A stretch of 64,000 nt of DNA. Source: Streptomyces echinatus (lineage in GTDB: Bacteria > Actinomycetota > Actinomycetes > Streptomycetales > Streptomycetaceae). Made by a program: the position numbers and the translations under genes. The first letter of the stretch is position 1. Every line of letters begins with the position of its first letter. Below are positions 45,784 to 54,900 of the stretch, one piece after another. The DNA is taken from NCBI RefSeq assembly GCF_014203595.1, contig NZ_JACHJK010000011.1, positions 124,001 to 188,000 of the forward strand. Direction: 5' to 3'. The notes under the pieces were generated by a model. That model was not told the DNA's origin. It made no database searches and was given only the letters and a program-made list of their open reading frames with translations.

Positions 45784-46368
45784 CTACGCGGCGACCCGTC
45801 CGCGCGCGAACACCTTCGCCGTCTCCGTCACCCGGCGGCCCAGGTGCTCCGCGGTGGCGACGTCGGCCTTGTGGACGCCCTCGGGGCCCTCGTCACTGTT
45901 GCTCTGGGCGGCGGCGCCGGCGAAGAAGCCGAGGCGGTTGAGGTCGTTCTCGGAACCGGTGGTGCTGTTCCAGCCCGGGAGCAGGCCGAGGTTGACCCAG
46001 TGCATGCCGTGCTGGGCGGCGAGCGTCTGGAAGAACTGGAGGGTGTGCAGCTTGTCGCCGCTCTTGGAGCCCGAGTTGGTGAAGCCGGCGGCCAGCTTGT
46101 CCTTCCAGTCCTGGCCGAACCAGCGCTTGGAGGTGGCCTCGGCGAACGCGTGGAAGGCGCCGGACGCGGTGCCCATGTAGGTGGGCGAGCCGAACACGAT
46201 CGCGTCGGAGCGGTCCAGCGTCTCCCACTGCTCCTCGGTGATCTCGTCCACCTTGATCAGGTGCACCTCGGCACCCGCGTCGGCGGCCCCGGCGCGGACG
46301 GCCTCGGCGATGACGGCGGTGTGGCCGTAGCCGGAGTGGTAGGCGATGGAAACGACGGGCGTGGTCAT
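45784..46368 (-). CDS. Flavodoxin-family NAD(P)H:quinone oxidoreductase (WrbA-like)
   Basis: 194 residues from the ATG at 46368 with GAGGAG upstream. FMN-binding features: N-terminal phosphate loop YHSGYGHTAVIA and FGSPTYMGTASGAFHAF near residue 60-76. Two-electron quinone reduction for redox protection is the family role. Divergent from an HxlR regulator with palindromic sites between them, the typical arrangement for quinone/diamide-responsive control. Confidence 0.9.
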   Translation of the reverse strand: MTTPVVSIAYHSGYGHTAVIAEAVRAGAADAGAEVHLIKVDEITEEQWETLDRSDAIVFGSPTYMGTASGAFHAFAEATSKRWFGQDWKDKLAAGFTNSGSKSGDKLHTLQFFQTLAAQHGMHWVNLGLLPGWNSTTGSENDLNRLGFFAGAAAQSNSDEGPEGVHKADVATAEHLGRRVTETAKVFARGRVAA

Positions 46369-46443
46369 GCGGACTCCTCGAAAGGGCAGCGAAAAGCGGC
46401 AGCTCGACTGTGTGAGCAGCTCAAAAGCGGTAACCACAGGAAA

Positions 46444-46476
46444 GCACTAACCAGAAGTTAGTGCAACCTAGTGGTT
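46444..46476. promoter_or_regulatory. HxlR-type operator
   Basis: GCACTAAC-CAGAA-GTTAGTGC (46444-46464) is a perfect 8+5+8 inverted repeat. AACC-TAGT-GGTT (46465-46476) follows at once. They lie in the 136-base divergent region, 29-61 bases before the HxlR start, so the regulator probably represses both genes. Confidence 0.7.
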
Positions 46477-46504
46477 AGCGCTGTGCGGGCGTACCCTTGC
46501 TGCC

Positions 46505-46900
46505 ATGACCGTCAGCACCGATGACCACGACGACCTCGCGTACAACGTCTTCGCCAAGGCGTGCCCGTCACGCGGCACGCTGGAGCACGTCACGGGCCGC
46601 TGGGGCGGGCTGACGCTCGGCGCGCTGTACGAGGGGTCGCTGCGCTTCAACGAGCTGCGCCGGCACGTCGACGGGGTGAGCGAGAAGATGCTGTCCCAGA
46701 CGCTGCACGCGCTGGAGCGCGACGGCCTGGTGCACCGCGAGGCGCAGCCGACGAACCCGCCCCGCGTGGACTACCGGTTGACGCCCCTGGGCCGGCAGGT
46801 CGCCGAGCGGCTGCTGGCGCTCATCCACTGTGTGGAGGGCGCGATGGACGACGTCCTCGCGGCCCGCACGCGTTACGACGAGACGCGCGGCGCCCGCTGA
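46505..46900 (+). CDS. HxlR-family transcriptional regulator
   Basis: 131 residues. Winged helix-turn-helix of the MarR/HxlR type: a central region with RFNELRRHVDGVSEKMLSQT and wing PPRVDYRLTPLG. Cys20 near the N-terminus (KACPSRGTL) matches the position of the sensing Cys in redox-responsive HxlR members. The stop overlaps convergent mutM by 28 bases. Confidence 0.92.
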   Translation: MTVSTDDHDDLAYNVFAKACPSRGTLEHVTGRWGGLTLGALYEGSLRFNELRRHVDGVSEKMLSQTLHALERDGLVHREAQPTNPPRVDYRLTPLGRQVAERLLALIHCVEGAMDDVLAARTRYDETRGAR

Positions 46901-47733
46901 CACCTCGGGCAGAAGTAGCTGGACCGGTTCATCCAGGGCCGGCGGCGCATGGGCGTGCCGCAGCGCTTGCACGGCAGGCCCTCACGGCCGTAGGCGTCGA
47001 GGGACCGGTCGAAGTAGCCGGACTCGCCGTTGACGTTGACGTACAGGCTGTCGAAGCTGGTGCCTCCGACGGCGAGGGCCGCGTTCATCACGTCCCGCAC
47101 ATGGCCGAGGAGTTCGGTCGTGACCGGGCGGGTGAGGTTCGCCGTCGGCCGCTCGTAGTGGATGCGGGCGCGCCACAGGGCCTCGTCCGCGTAGATGTTG
47201 CCGACCCCGCTGATCAGCGACTGGTCCAGCAGGGCCCGCTTGACGGTGGTCCGCTTGCGGCGCAGTGCCCGGTGGAAGGCCTCGTCGTCGAAGAGCGGGT
47301 CCAGCGGGTCGCGGGCGATGTGCGCGATGACGTCGGGCAGGCCGTCGGGGGTGTTGTCGTGCAGCGACAGTCCGCCGAAGGTGCGCTGGTCGACGAAGCG
47401 GAGTTCGGTGCCGAGCGAGTCGGCGAACCGGACGCGGATGCGCAGGTGCTTCTCGTCCGGCGCGTCGTGCGGCTGGACCAGCAGCTGGCCGCTCATGCCG
47501 AGGTGGGCGAGGACGGACTGGTTGGTCTCCTCCAGCGGCAGCCACAGGTACTTGCCGCGCCGGCAGGGCGCGCCGACGTGGTGGCCCTTGAGGCGGTGCG
47601 CGAAGTCATCGGGCCCGGCGAGGTGCCGGCGCACGGCACGCGGGTGCAGCACCTCGGTCGCGGCGACGGTCCGGTGGGCGACCCAGCGCTCCAGGCCCCG
47701 CCGGACGACCTCGACCTCGGGCAACTCGGGCAT
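46873..47733 (-). CDS. mutM: Formamidopyrimidine-DNA glycosylase
   Basis: Removes 8-oxoguanine and FaPy lesions. 286 residues beginning MPELPEVEVV, so Pro2 (catalytic after Met removal) and Glu3 are present; Lys61 is the conserved phosphate-contact residue (RGKYLW). The zinc finger is Cys255/Cys258/Cys275/Cys278. The H2TH region shows QSLISGVGNIYADEAL. Located downstream of rnc, the usual actinobacterial order. Confidence 0.96.
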   Translation of the reverse strand: MPELPEVEVVRRGLERWVAHRTVAATEVLHPRAVRRHLAGPDDFAHRLKGHHVGAPCRRGKYLWLPLEETNQSVLAHLGMSGQLLVQPHDAPDEKHLRIRVRFADSLGTELRFVDQRTFGGLSLHDNTPDGLPDVIAHIARDPLDPLFDDEAFHRALRRKRTTVKRALLDQSLISGVGNIYADEALWRARIHYERPTANLTRPVTTELLGHVRDVMNAALAVGGTSFDSLYVNVNGESGYFDRSLDAYGREGLPCKRCGTPMRRRPWMNRSSYFCPRCQRAPRVSS

Positions 47734-47772
47734 CGGGACCCCCGTCGGAAACGTACGGACCGGTGGATGAGC

Positions 47773-47823
47773 CGAGCGCCCGCGCCGGCGTGGACGGCCG
47801 GGGCGGGCGCTCGGGTGCTGCTT
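47773..47823 (-). terminator. Hairpin between rnc and mutM
   Basis: An 11-bp perfect stem (47773-47783 with 47813-47823) with an inner GCCGGCG/CGGCCGG stem, beginning 3 bases after the rnc stop. It may be a terminator or partial attenuator. Confidence 0.7.
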
Positions 47824-47825
47824 GC

Positions 47826-48650
47826 TCAGGCGGTGGCGGACGACGACGCGTCGTCGTCCTTGGCGGCGGCCTCCTCGGCCGCCTTGGCGCGCTCGTCCGC
47901 CGCGGCCCGGATGGACCGCCAGGCGGACTCGGCGGCCTGCTGCTCCGCCTCCTTCTTGCTGCGGCCGGTGCCGGTGCCGTACGAGACGCCTCCGACGCGG
48001 GCGGCAGCAGTGAAGGTCTTCTCGTGGTCAGGACCGGTCTCCGTGACCAGGTACTCGGGCACGCCGAGTCCCTCGATCGCGGTCAGCTCCTGCAGGGACG
48101 TCTTCCAGTCCAGGCCGGCGCCGAGATTGGAGGACTTCTCGATCAGCGGGTCGAACAGGCGGTGCACCAGTTCGGAGGCCGCGTCGAGGCCCTGGTCGAG
48201 ATAGACCGCGCCGATCACCGCTTCCAGGGTGTCGGCGAGGATGGACGCCTTGTCCCGGCCGCCCGTGCCCTCTTCGCCCCGGCCGAGCCGGATGAAGGCG
48301 CCCAGGTCGAGCCCCCGGCCCACCTCCGCCAGCGCACGCGAGTTGACCACCGCGGCCCGCAGCTTGGCCAGCTGGCCCTCGGGCAGGTCGGGGTGGGTGC
48401 GGTACAGCGTGTCCGTAACGACGAGGCCCAGCACGGAGTCCCCGAGGAACTCCAGCCGCTCGTTCGTCGGCAGACCGCCGTTCTCGTACGCGTAGGAACG
48501 GTGGGTCAGCGCACGCACCAGAAGGGCGGACTCGACCTGGTAGCCGAGCCGCCCTTCCAGAAGCGTGTGGGACGAGGCCTGGTTGTCCGCCGGGCCACCC
48601 CCGCTGACGCGGGGAGAGTTCTTCTTCGCCGTGGACACAGTGCCTCTCAC
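47826..48650 (-). CDS. rnc: Ribonuclease III (AbsB)
   Basis: Double-strand RNA endonuclease; in S. coelicolor the absB mutant lacks antibiotics, so it is a global regulator of antibiotic mRNAs. 274 residues from a GTG at 48650 (another GTG at 48638 has a closer ribosome-binding site). The signature NERLEFLGDSVL provides E67 and D71; a second acidic set lies in DKASILADTLEAVIGA. dsRBD in the C-terminal third; Ala/Glu-rich tail. The start lies 8 bases after rpmF. Confidence 0.95.
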   Translation of the reverse strand: MRGTVSTAKKNSPRVSGGGPADNQASSHTLLEGRLGYQVESALLVRALTHRSYAYENGGLPTNERLEFLGDSVLGLVVTDTLYRTHPDLPEGQLAKLRAAVVNSRALAEVGRGLDLGAFIRLGRGEEGTGGRDKASILADTLEAVIGAVYLDQGLDAASELVHRLFDPLIEKSSNLGAGLDWKTSLQELTAIEGLGVPEYLVTETGPDHEKTFTAAARVGGVSYGTGTGRSKKEAEQQAAESAWRSIRAAADERAKAAEEAAAKDDDASSSATA

Positions 48651-48658
48651 CAGCCCGC

Positions 48659-48832
48659 TCAGACTTCGAGGACCTGGCGCTTGTTGTAGGTGCCACAAGA
48701 CGGGCACGCGATGTGCTGCTGCTTGGGCTCGTGGCAGCGCTCGCACGCAACCAGGGTGGGGACCGCAGCCTTCCACTGCGACCGGCGGTGGCGCGTGTTG
48801 CTGCGCGACATCTTCCGCTTCGGAACAGCCAC
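48659..48832 (-). CDS. rpmF: 50S ribosomal protein L32
   Basis: 57 residues from a GTG at 48832 with AGGAG 8 bases upstream. Sequence begins MAVPKRKMSRSNTRHRRSQW. Cys30, Cys33, Cys43 and Cys46 form the zinc ribbon (ERCHE and CPSCGTY), so it is the Cys+ (zinc-binding) form. Two bases separate it from the yceD stop. Confidence 0.95.
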   Translation of the reverse strand: MAVPKRKMSRSNTRHRRSQWKAAVPTLVACERCHEPKQQHIACPSCGTYNKRQVLEV

Positions 48833-48834
48833 GG

Positions 48835-49488
48835 CTACTTCTCCTGCTTCTCGTCGGCGCGTGCTGACTGAGGCGCGCCGCCGCTCATCTCGTCCTTCTC
48901 GCCGTCTTCAGGTGAACCGGCGAGTCCCTGCAAAGCCGCCCAACGAATGTCGACGGCGTCGTGATGGTGGTCCGGGTCGTCCGCGAGCCGCACTCCGCAC
49001 TCGGAGCACAGGCCCGGGCAGTCGTCCTGGCACACCGGCTGCATCGGCAGTGCGAGCACCACCGCATCGCGCAGCAGAGGTTCGAGGTCGAACAGTCCGT
49101 CCTCGAGGAAGAACCTGTCCTCGTCGTCCTCGGCGTCGTCGCCCGGTTCCGCGATCACGCGGCCCCGGTCGTCGGCGTCAGGGTACGAGAACAGTTCCTG
49201 GAAGTCCGCTTCGAGCTCCAGCCCGACCGGCTCCAGACACCTTACGCACTCCCCCTCGGCCTGTGCACGGGCGGTGCCTGTGACGAGCACCCCTTCCAGG
49301 ACCGACTCGAGTCGGAGTTCGAGTTCCAGCGGGGCGCCTTCCGGCACTCCGATGACTCCCTGGATACCGAGGTCCCGGGGGGCGTCGATCGTGCGGGTCA
49401 GGCGCTGCAGCGCGCCAGGACGCCGACCCAGCTCGTGCGTGTCGAACACGAGGGGGTTGCGGTGGTCAAGGCGGGCGTTGGAGGCCAT
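48835..49488 (-). CDS. YceD family (DUF177) protein
   Basis: 217 residues. Conserved Cys pair CVRC near residue 82 and CSEC near 160 (ADDPDHHHDAVDIRWAALQ) are typical. YceD is linked with rpmF and 23S rRNA maturation in other bacteria. The C-terminal tail is acidic and disordered. It is the second gene of sepIVA-like / yceD / rpmF / rnc. Confidence 0.88.
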   Translation of the reverse strand: MASNARLDHRNPLVFDTHELGRRPGALQRLTRTIDAPRDLGIQGVIGVPEGAPLELELRLESVLEGVLVTGTARAQAEGECVRCLEPVGLELEADFQELFSYPDADDRGRVIAEPGDDAEDDEDRFFLEDGLFDLEPLLRDAVVLALPMQPVCQDDCPGLCSECGVRLADDPDHHHDAVDIRWAALQGLAGSPEDGEKDEMSGGAPQSARADEKQEK

Positions 49489-49621
49489 TCCTGCTTTCGA
49501 TCTTCGAACTCGTGGGGACGCCGCCCGTCGGTGTTACCGGGCAGCGGTGATCGCGGGCATACGCGCAACCGAAGAGCCAGGATACTGGACCTTTCGCTCA
49601 GCGCCCAATCCGGGTACGTGG

Positions 49622-50728
49622 CTAGAGGCCGCGCTCCTGCTCGTACGCCCTCAGCTGCTCCGCGCTGATCATGCTCGTGTCGAAGAGGCTGGTCTCGTCG
49701 AGAGCATAGCCCTGCTGCGGCTGGTGCTGGGGCTGCTGCGGCTGGTGGGCCTGCTGGGGGTCGTAGGCGGCCTGCTGCACGTCGTAGCCCTGGTAGGCGT
49801 ACGGGTCGGCCTGCTGGTAGCCGTACGGGTCCTGCTGCGGGGCGTACTCCGGCTGCCGCGGGAAGCCCGCGTACGGGTCCTGCTGCTCCTGGAGGGAAGT
49901 GGCCGCCGCCGGGGCGTAGCCGGGGGAGGGGGAATAGGCGGGCTGCGGCTCGTAGGACGGTTCCGGCTGCTCCGGCTGCTCCTGCGGACGCCGGCCCGTG
50001 CGGTCGCTGTCCGCGAGGGCCGCGAGATCGGCCAGGTAGTCGGCGTCGCTGGAGTGCTGGAAGGTCGTGGTGTCGTCGGCGAGGGCGCCGAGGTCGTCGG
50101 TGGCGATCCGGCCGTGCAGCTTCTGCCGGCCGCGGCCGACGGCCTCCAGGGTCTTGGCGAGGACCGCCTCGAACGCGCCCAGCTTGACGTCGACGTACTG
50201 GTCGGCGTTGTGGCGCAGGGTCTCCGGGTCGTGGCTGCGCTCGGGGGCGTCCTCGTCCTCGTAGCCGTTCTCGTCCAGGCCGGGGCCGGTGCCGAGGAGC
50301 TTCTCGCGGCCGCGGCCGACCGAGCCGAGGGTCTTGGTGAGGACGACCTCGAAGTTGGCGAGCTTGGAGTCGACGTAGTCGTCGGCCTCGGCGCGGATCT
50401 CCTCGGCCTCCTGGCGGGCCTCGGCGAGGATCCGGTCGGCCTCGGTCTGGGAGCGGCGGGCGATCTCGGTGTCGGAGATCAGCGAGCCGCGCTGGGCGTG
50501 CGCGTTCTCGATGATCCGCTCGGCCTCCTGGCGGGCCTGCTCGACCATCTGCTCACGCCCGCCGATCAGCTCCTGCGCCTGCGCGAGGGAGCCGGGCAAC
50601 GCCTGGCGCACCTCTTCGAGCATCGCGAGCAGCTCGGCGCGGTTGACCACGCACGACGCCGACATGGGCATGGACCGGGCGCCGGAGACCGTGGAGACGA
50701 TCTCGTCGAGCTTCTTCTGCACGTCCAC
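49622..50728 (-). CDS. DivIVA-like coiled-coil protein, SepIVA-like
   Basis: 368 residues. N-terminal coiled coil (about 30-120, Glu/Ala/Arg heptads), then a duplicated 30-residue unit (116-146 and 175-206, each (D)DYVDxKLxxFExVLxKTLxxVGRGRxKL), then a Pro/Gln/Tyr-rich tail. Mycobacterial SepIVA (essential, divisome and cell-elongation) sits by yceD and rnc in the same order by memory, so orthology is likely but inferred. Confidence 0.75.
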   Translation of the reverse strand: MDVQKKLDEIVSTVSGARSMPMSASCVVNRAELLAMLEEVRQALPGSLAQAQELIGGREQMVEQARQEAERIIENAHAQRGSLISDTEIARRSQTEADRILAEARQEAEEIRAEADDYVDSKLANFEVVLTKTLGSVGRGREKLLGTGPGLDENGYEDEDAPERSHDPETLRHNADQYVDVKLGAFEAVLAKTLEAVGRGRQKLHGRIATDDLGALADDTTTFQHSSDADYLADLAALADSDRTGRRPQEQPEQPEPSYEPQPAYSPSPGYAPAAATSLQEQQDPYAGFPRQPEYAPQQDPYGYQQADPYAYQGYDVQQAAYDPQQAHQPQQPQHQPQQGYALDETSLFDTSMISAEQLRAYEQERGL

Positions 50729-50785
50729 CTGTGCTCGCCACTCTCTACAGCCGGGTTGGAGACGGACGGGACGACTGTAGCCCCA

Positions 50786-51265
50786 TCAGTCCTTGCGCAG
50801 GCGCTCGTTCAGGGCCTCCAGGACCTGGGCGGGCACCAGGTGGGAGACGTCGCCGCCCCAGGCCGCGACCTCCTTGACGAGGGAGGAGGACAGGAAGCTG
50901 TAGGTGGGGTTCGTGGGCACGAACAGCGTTTCGACGCCGGTGAGGCCGATGTTCATCTGGGCCATCTGCAGCTCGTAGTCGAAGTCGCTGACGGCGCGCA
51001 GGCCCTTGACGATGGCGGGGATGTCGCGCTGCTTGCAGAAGTCGACGAGGAGGCCGTGGAACGCCTCCACGCGGACGTTGGCGTAGTCGGAGGTGACCTC
51101 GCGGATCAGCTCGATCCGCTCCTCGATCTCGAACAGGCCCTTCTTGGACTTGTTGATCATCACCGCGACGTAGACCTCGTCGTAGAGACGGGAGGCCCGG
51201 GCGATGATGTCGAGGTGTCCGTTGGTGATCGGGTCGAACGACCCGGGACAGACGGCGCGGCGCAC
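50786..51265 (-). CDS. coaD: Phosphopantetheine adenylyltransferase
   Basis: Penultimate step in coenzyme A synthesis. 159 residues from a GTG at 51265 with GAGGG upstream, matching the family start RRAVCPGSFDPITNGHLDII (nucleotidyltransferase motif T/HxGH, here NGH at residue 15-17). An ATG at 51295 that overlaps the rsmD stop (ATGA) would add 10 residues; coupling there may still help translation. Confidence 0.95.
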   Translation of the reverse strand: MRRAVCPGSFDPITNGHLDIIARASRLYDEVYVAVMINKSKKGLFEIEERIELIREVTSDYANVRVEAFHGLLVDFCKQRDIPAIVKGLRAVSDFDYELQMAQMNIGLTGVETLFVPTNPTYSFLSSSLVKEVAAWGGDVSHLVPAQVLEALNERLRKD

Positions 51266-51291
51266 TTGTGATCCCTCGCTCTCCGGTCCGG

Positions 51292-51879
51292 TCATCGTGC
51301 GTCTTCGCACGTAGAGGCGGCGCGACCGTACCAAAACGTTCCCTCGCCGTAGCGACGGGACCGGATCGCCTCGAAGCCGTCCGGCCACCGGAATTCGCCG
51401 CCTCTGGTGCTGCGCTCCACGGTGACGAGCGCTTGCTCAGCGAGCCAGCCCTCCGAGCGGAGTGTGAGCAGGATCTCGCGAAGATCGTCGTCCGTGACGG
51501 CGTACGGGGGGTCGAGGAAGACCAGGTCGTACGGCTCGGCCGGGGGCGCGGTCCTGATGACTTGTTCCGCTTTGCCCGCTCTCACCTCGGCGCCGGGGAG
51601 GCCGAGGCTGCGCACGTTGTCCCGCACCGTTCTCGCCGCGCGGGCGTCGGCCTCGACCAGGAGCGTGTGACGCGCGCCCCGGGAGAGCGCCTCCAGGCCC
51701 ACGGCGCCCGAACCGGCGTAGAGGTCGAGGACCCGTTCGCCGTCCAGGGGGCCGCCCAGCAGGGACTGCCAGGTGGAGAAGAGACCTTCGCGGGCGCGGT
51801 CGGAGGTGGGGCGGGTGCCGGTGCCGGGGGGTACGGAGAGGCGCCGTCCGCCGGCTCGGCCGGCGATCACGCGGGTCAT
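51292..51879 (-). CDS. rsmD: 16S rRNA (guanine-966-N2)-methyltransferase
   Basis: 195 residues. SAM motif LDLYAGSGAVGLEALSRGA and catalytic motif IV DPPY (FLDPPYAV) define RsmD. Located directly after recG and before coaD, the usual order. Confidence 0.95.
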   Translation of the reverse strand: MTRVIAGRAGGRRLSVPPGTGTRPTSDRAREGLFSTWQSLLGGPLDGERVLDLYAGSGAVGLEALSRGARHTLLVEADARAARTVRDNVRSLGLPGAEVRAGKAEQVIRTAPPAEPYDLVFLDPPYAVTDDDLREILLTLRSEGWLAEQALVTVERSTRGGEFRWPDGFEAIRSRRYGEGTFWYGRAASTCEDAR

Positions 51880-51988
51880 GTGGGGTCCTTCTTCGTGGGC
51901 GGCTGTACGTTCATTGTGGCCGGACGCCTCCGCGCGTCGGTAGCCGCATACGGAGGACGGTCCCGCGCCCCTGCTGGGGCGCCGTGCC

Positions 51989-54900
51989 TCACCCCTTCTC
52001 CAGGTACTGCTCCCTCTCCTCGTCCAGGAGGGCGTCCAGGGCCGTCCGGAGGCCCGGCAGCCGCTCCAGCTCCGGATCCGCGGCCACGAGGGCCGCCGCC
52101 TCCTCCCTCGCCTCGGCGATGACCTCCTCGTCCTCGATGACCTCGAGGACCCGGAGGCTGGAGCGGGCGCCGGACTGGGCCTGGCCGAGGACGTCGCCCT
52201 CGCGGCGCTGTTCGAGGTCGATGCGGGAGAGCTCGAAGCCGTCGAGGGTGGAGGCGACGGCGTTCAGGCGCTGGCGGGCCGCGCTCGCCTCGGGCATCTC
52301 CGAGACGAGGAGGCACAGGCCGGGGGCGGAGCCGCGGCCGACCCGGCCGCGCAGCTGGTGCAGCTGGGAGACGCCGAAGCGGTCGGCGTCCATGATGACC
52401 ATCGCGGTGGCGTTGGGGACGTTGACGCCGACCTCGATGACGGTGGTGGCGACCAGGACGTCCGTCTCGCCGGCCGCGAAGCGGCGCATCACGGCGTCCT
52501 TGTCGTCCGGGTGCATACGGCCGTGCAGGACTTCGACCCTCAGGCCCTGGAGGGGGCCGCGGCTCAGCTGGTCGGCCACGTCCAGGACGGCCAGCGGCGG
52601 GCGCTTCTCCGCCTCGTCCTCGGGGGACTTCTTGCCGCCCGCCTTCTTGGGGTCGTCGCCCTCGTCTCCGATGCGCGGGCAGACGACGTAGGCCTGGTGG
52701 CCGGACTCCACCTCCTCGCGCACCCGTTCCCAGGCGCGGGCCAGGAAGTGGGGCTTGTCGGCGGCCGGGACCACGTGGCTGGCGATCGGGGAACGGCCGG
52801 CCGGGAGCTGGTCCAGGACGGAGGTCTCCAGGTCGCCGAAGACCGTCATGGCGACCGTGCGCGGGATGGGCGTCGCCGTCATGACGAGGAGGTGCGGGGG
52901 CTGCTTGCCCTTGCCGCGCAGGGCGTCGCGCTGTTCCACGCCGAAGCGGTGCTGCTCGTCGACCACGACCAGGCCGAGGTCGTGGAACTGGACCTTGTCC
53001 TCGATCAGGGCGTGGGTGCCGATGACGATGCCGGCCTCGCCGGTGGCCAGGTCCAGCAGGGCCTGGCGGCGGGCGGCCATGCCCATGGAGCCGGTGAGCA
53101 CGACGACCTTGGTGGAGTGCTCGGCGCCGCCCAGCATGCCCCCTTCGGCCAGCTCGCCCATCATCTCGGTGACGGAGCGGTGGTGCTGCTGGGCGAGGAC
53201 CTCGGTGGGCGCGAGCATGGCCGCCTGACCGCCCGCGTCGACGACGGCGAGCATGGCGCGCAGGGCCACCATCGTGTTGTGCGTCACCGCGAAGTGGTCG
53301 GTGACATAGGCACGGCTGGGGTGCGCGACGCTGATGCACTGGACCGGCTTGCGCCCCACGTACTCGACCGCCCGGATGCCACGCCGGAAAGTGTTGTACT
53401 TCGGCCGCGGGCCGACGCGCTCTGCCTTGCGTGTGAGCCTGAAGGGGGCGTACTCGTCCGGCAGTGCCACAGAGACGGTGAAGGCGGACTTCTTCCGCAG
53501 GATGCGCGCCCGGCCGCCCAGCGACCGCACAAGCCAGGCGACGTCCTCCGCCAGCCTCACCGAGGCCGAGCACAGGGAAATGCTCATGCCGTTTGCGTCC
53601 ACAGTGCCGTCGGTGTCCAGGAGGCCCTGCAGGAGAGCCAGACGGTTCTTGATCGATGTGTTCTTGAATTCTTCGGGGATGAACTTGCCGTGCGACGCCC
53701 GGCCCCACAGGCCCAGATCACGCAAGATCTGAATGACGGGATTGCGGACTCCGCCCGACCGCTGTGTCAGCTGAATCGTGTAGTCACCTCGGGAACCAGT
53801 TACCGGAACGAGCCGGCACTCAGGCCCCACAGAAGCTCCCACCGCGTCACGGATCTCTGTGTCGATGGTGGAAATCCGCAGGTTGTGCCTGAACGAACCG
53901 TCACCGAGCAGGAGCCCGAACAGATAGGGGTCGAGGGGAATTACGGAGTCGTCGCCCAGGTCCACAGGAGTCGCCGCCGGGAGGTACCACTTCGACGATC
54001 CGTCGGCCTTGAACAGGTCGTGACGGATTTCCCGTGTGGTCATCACCTTGGGCGGCTGCCCGCGATGCCAGGCGCAACTCGTGCCAACGATCCAGAGGTG
54101 TTCGTCGTCGCATTCCACGGAACTGTCGTCGGAAAGCACGATGCGCCACACATCTCGCTCGCCTTGCGGAAAGACTCCATCGATGAGGGCGATCTCTCCG
54201 GCGGGCACAACGACCTCATCCCCCACCCGCATGTCGCCCATCCGCCGAAAACCCGACGGTGTCAGCACGAGCGAGTCCAGCGGCTGCGCCTTCCCCGAAC
54301 CGACCTCCCCCTGGAGCAGGCGGTGCATCGGGTGTGCGGTCGCCAGGTCGTCGAAGATCTCCCGGGAGACCTTCTGCTGGCCCTCGGTGAGGGTGAACGG
54401 CAGGCGGTCGTCGAAGGCCGTGAGGATGCCGTCGGGCTTCGGCCGGCGCGGGACGGCCGGGAGCTGGGTGTCGGCGTGCCGGCGGCGGGCCAGGGCGACC
54501 TGGAGGACGAATGCCTCGTCCCATTTCAGGCGGGCGCGGGCGTCGGCGATGTCGGCCTTGGTGTGCGGGCGGTGGATCTTGAGCAGGGCCTCGGGGAGGG
54601 GGACCAGGCCGCGGCCGGCGCGGAGGGTGTCCGGGAGGGGGTCGAGGGCCTCCTGGGCACTGGGGAGCACCGTCTGGACCGCCTTGCCGATCTTCCAGGA
54701 CTCCAGCTTGGCGGTGGCGGGGTACAGGGGGATCAGGGCGCCGGCCCAGGTCTCGACGGCTTCGCCGCTGTCGTCCCGGAGCAGTTCGTAGGCCGGGTGG
54801 GCGAGTTGGAGACGGCGGTTGAAGACGGAGACCTTGCCCGCGAACATCGCGCGGGTGCCGGGCAGCAGCTCCTTGTGCGGTTTGTGCACGCCGTTGCCGA

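Noticed and set aside
53276..54289. Homing endonuclease as a separate gene or a frameshifted recG
   Set aside because: The frame is continuous across both junctions, and the N- and C-terminal splicing blocks are complete, so it is an intein within one precursor.
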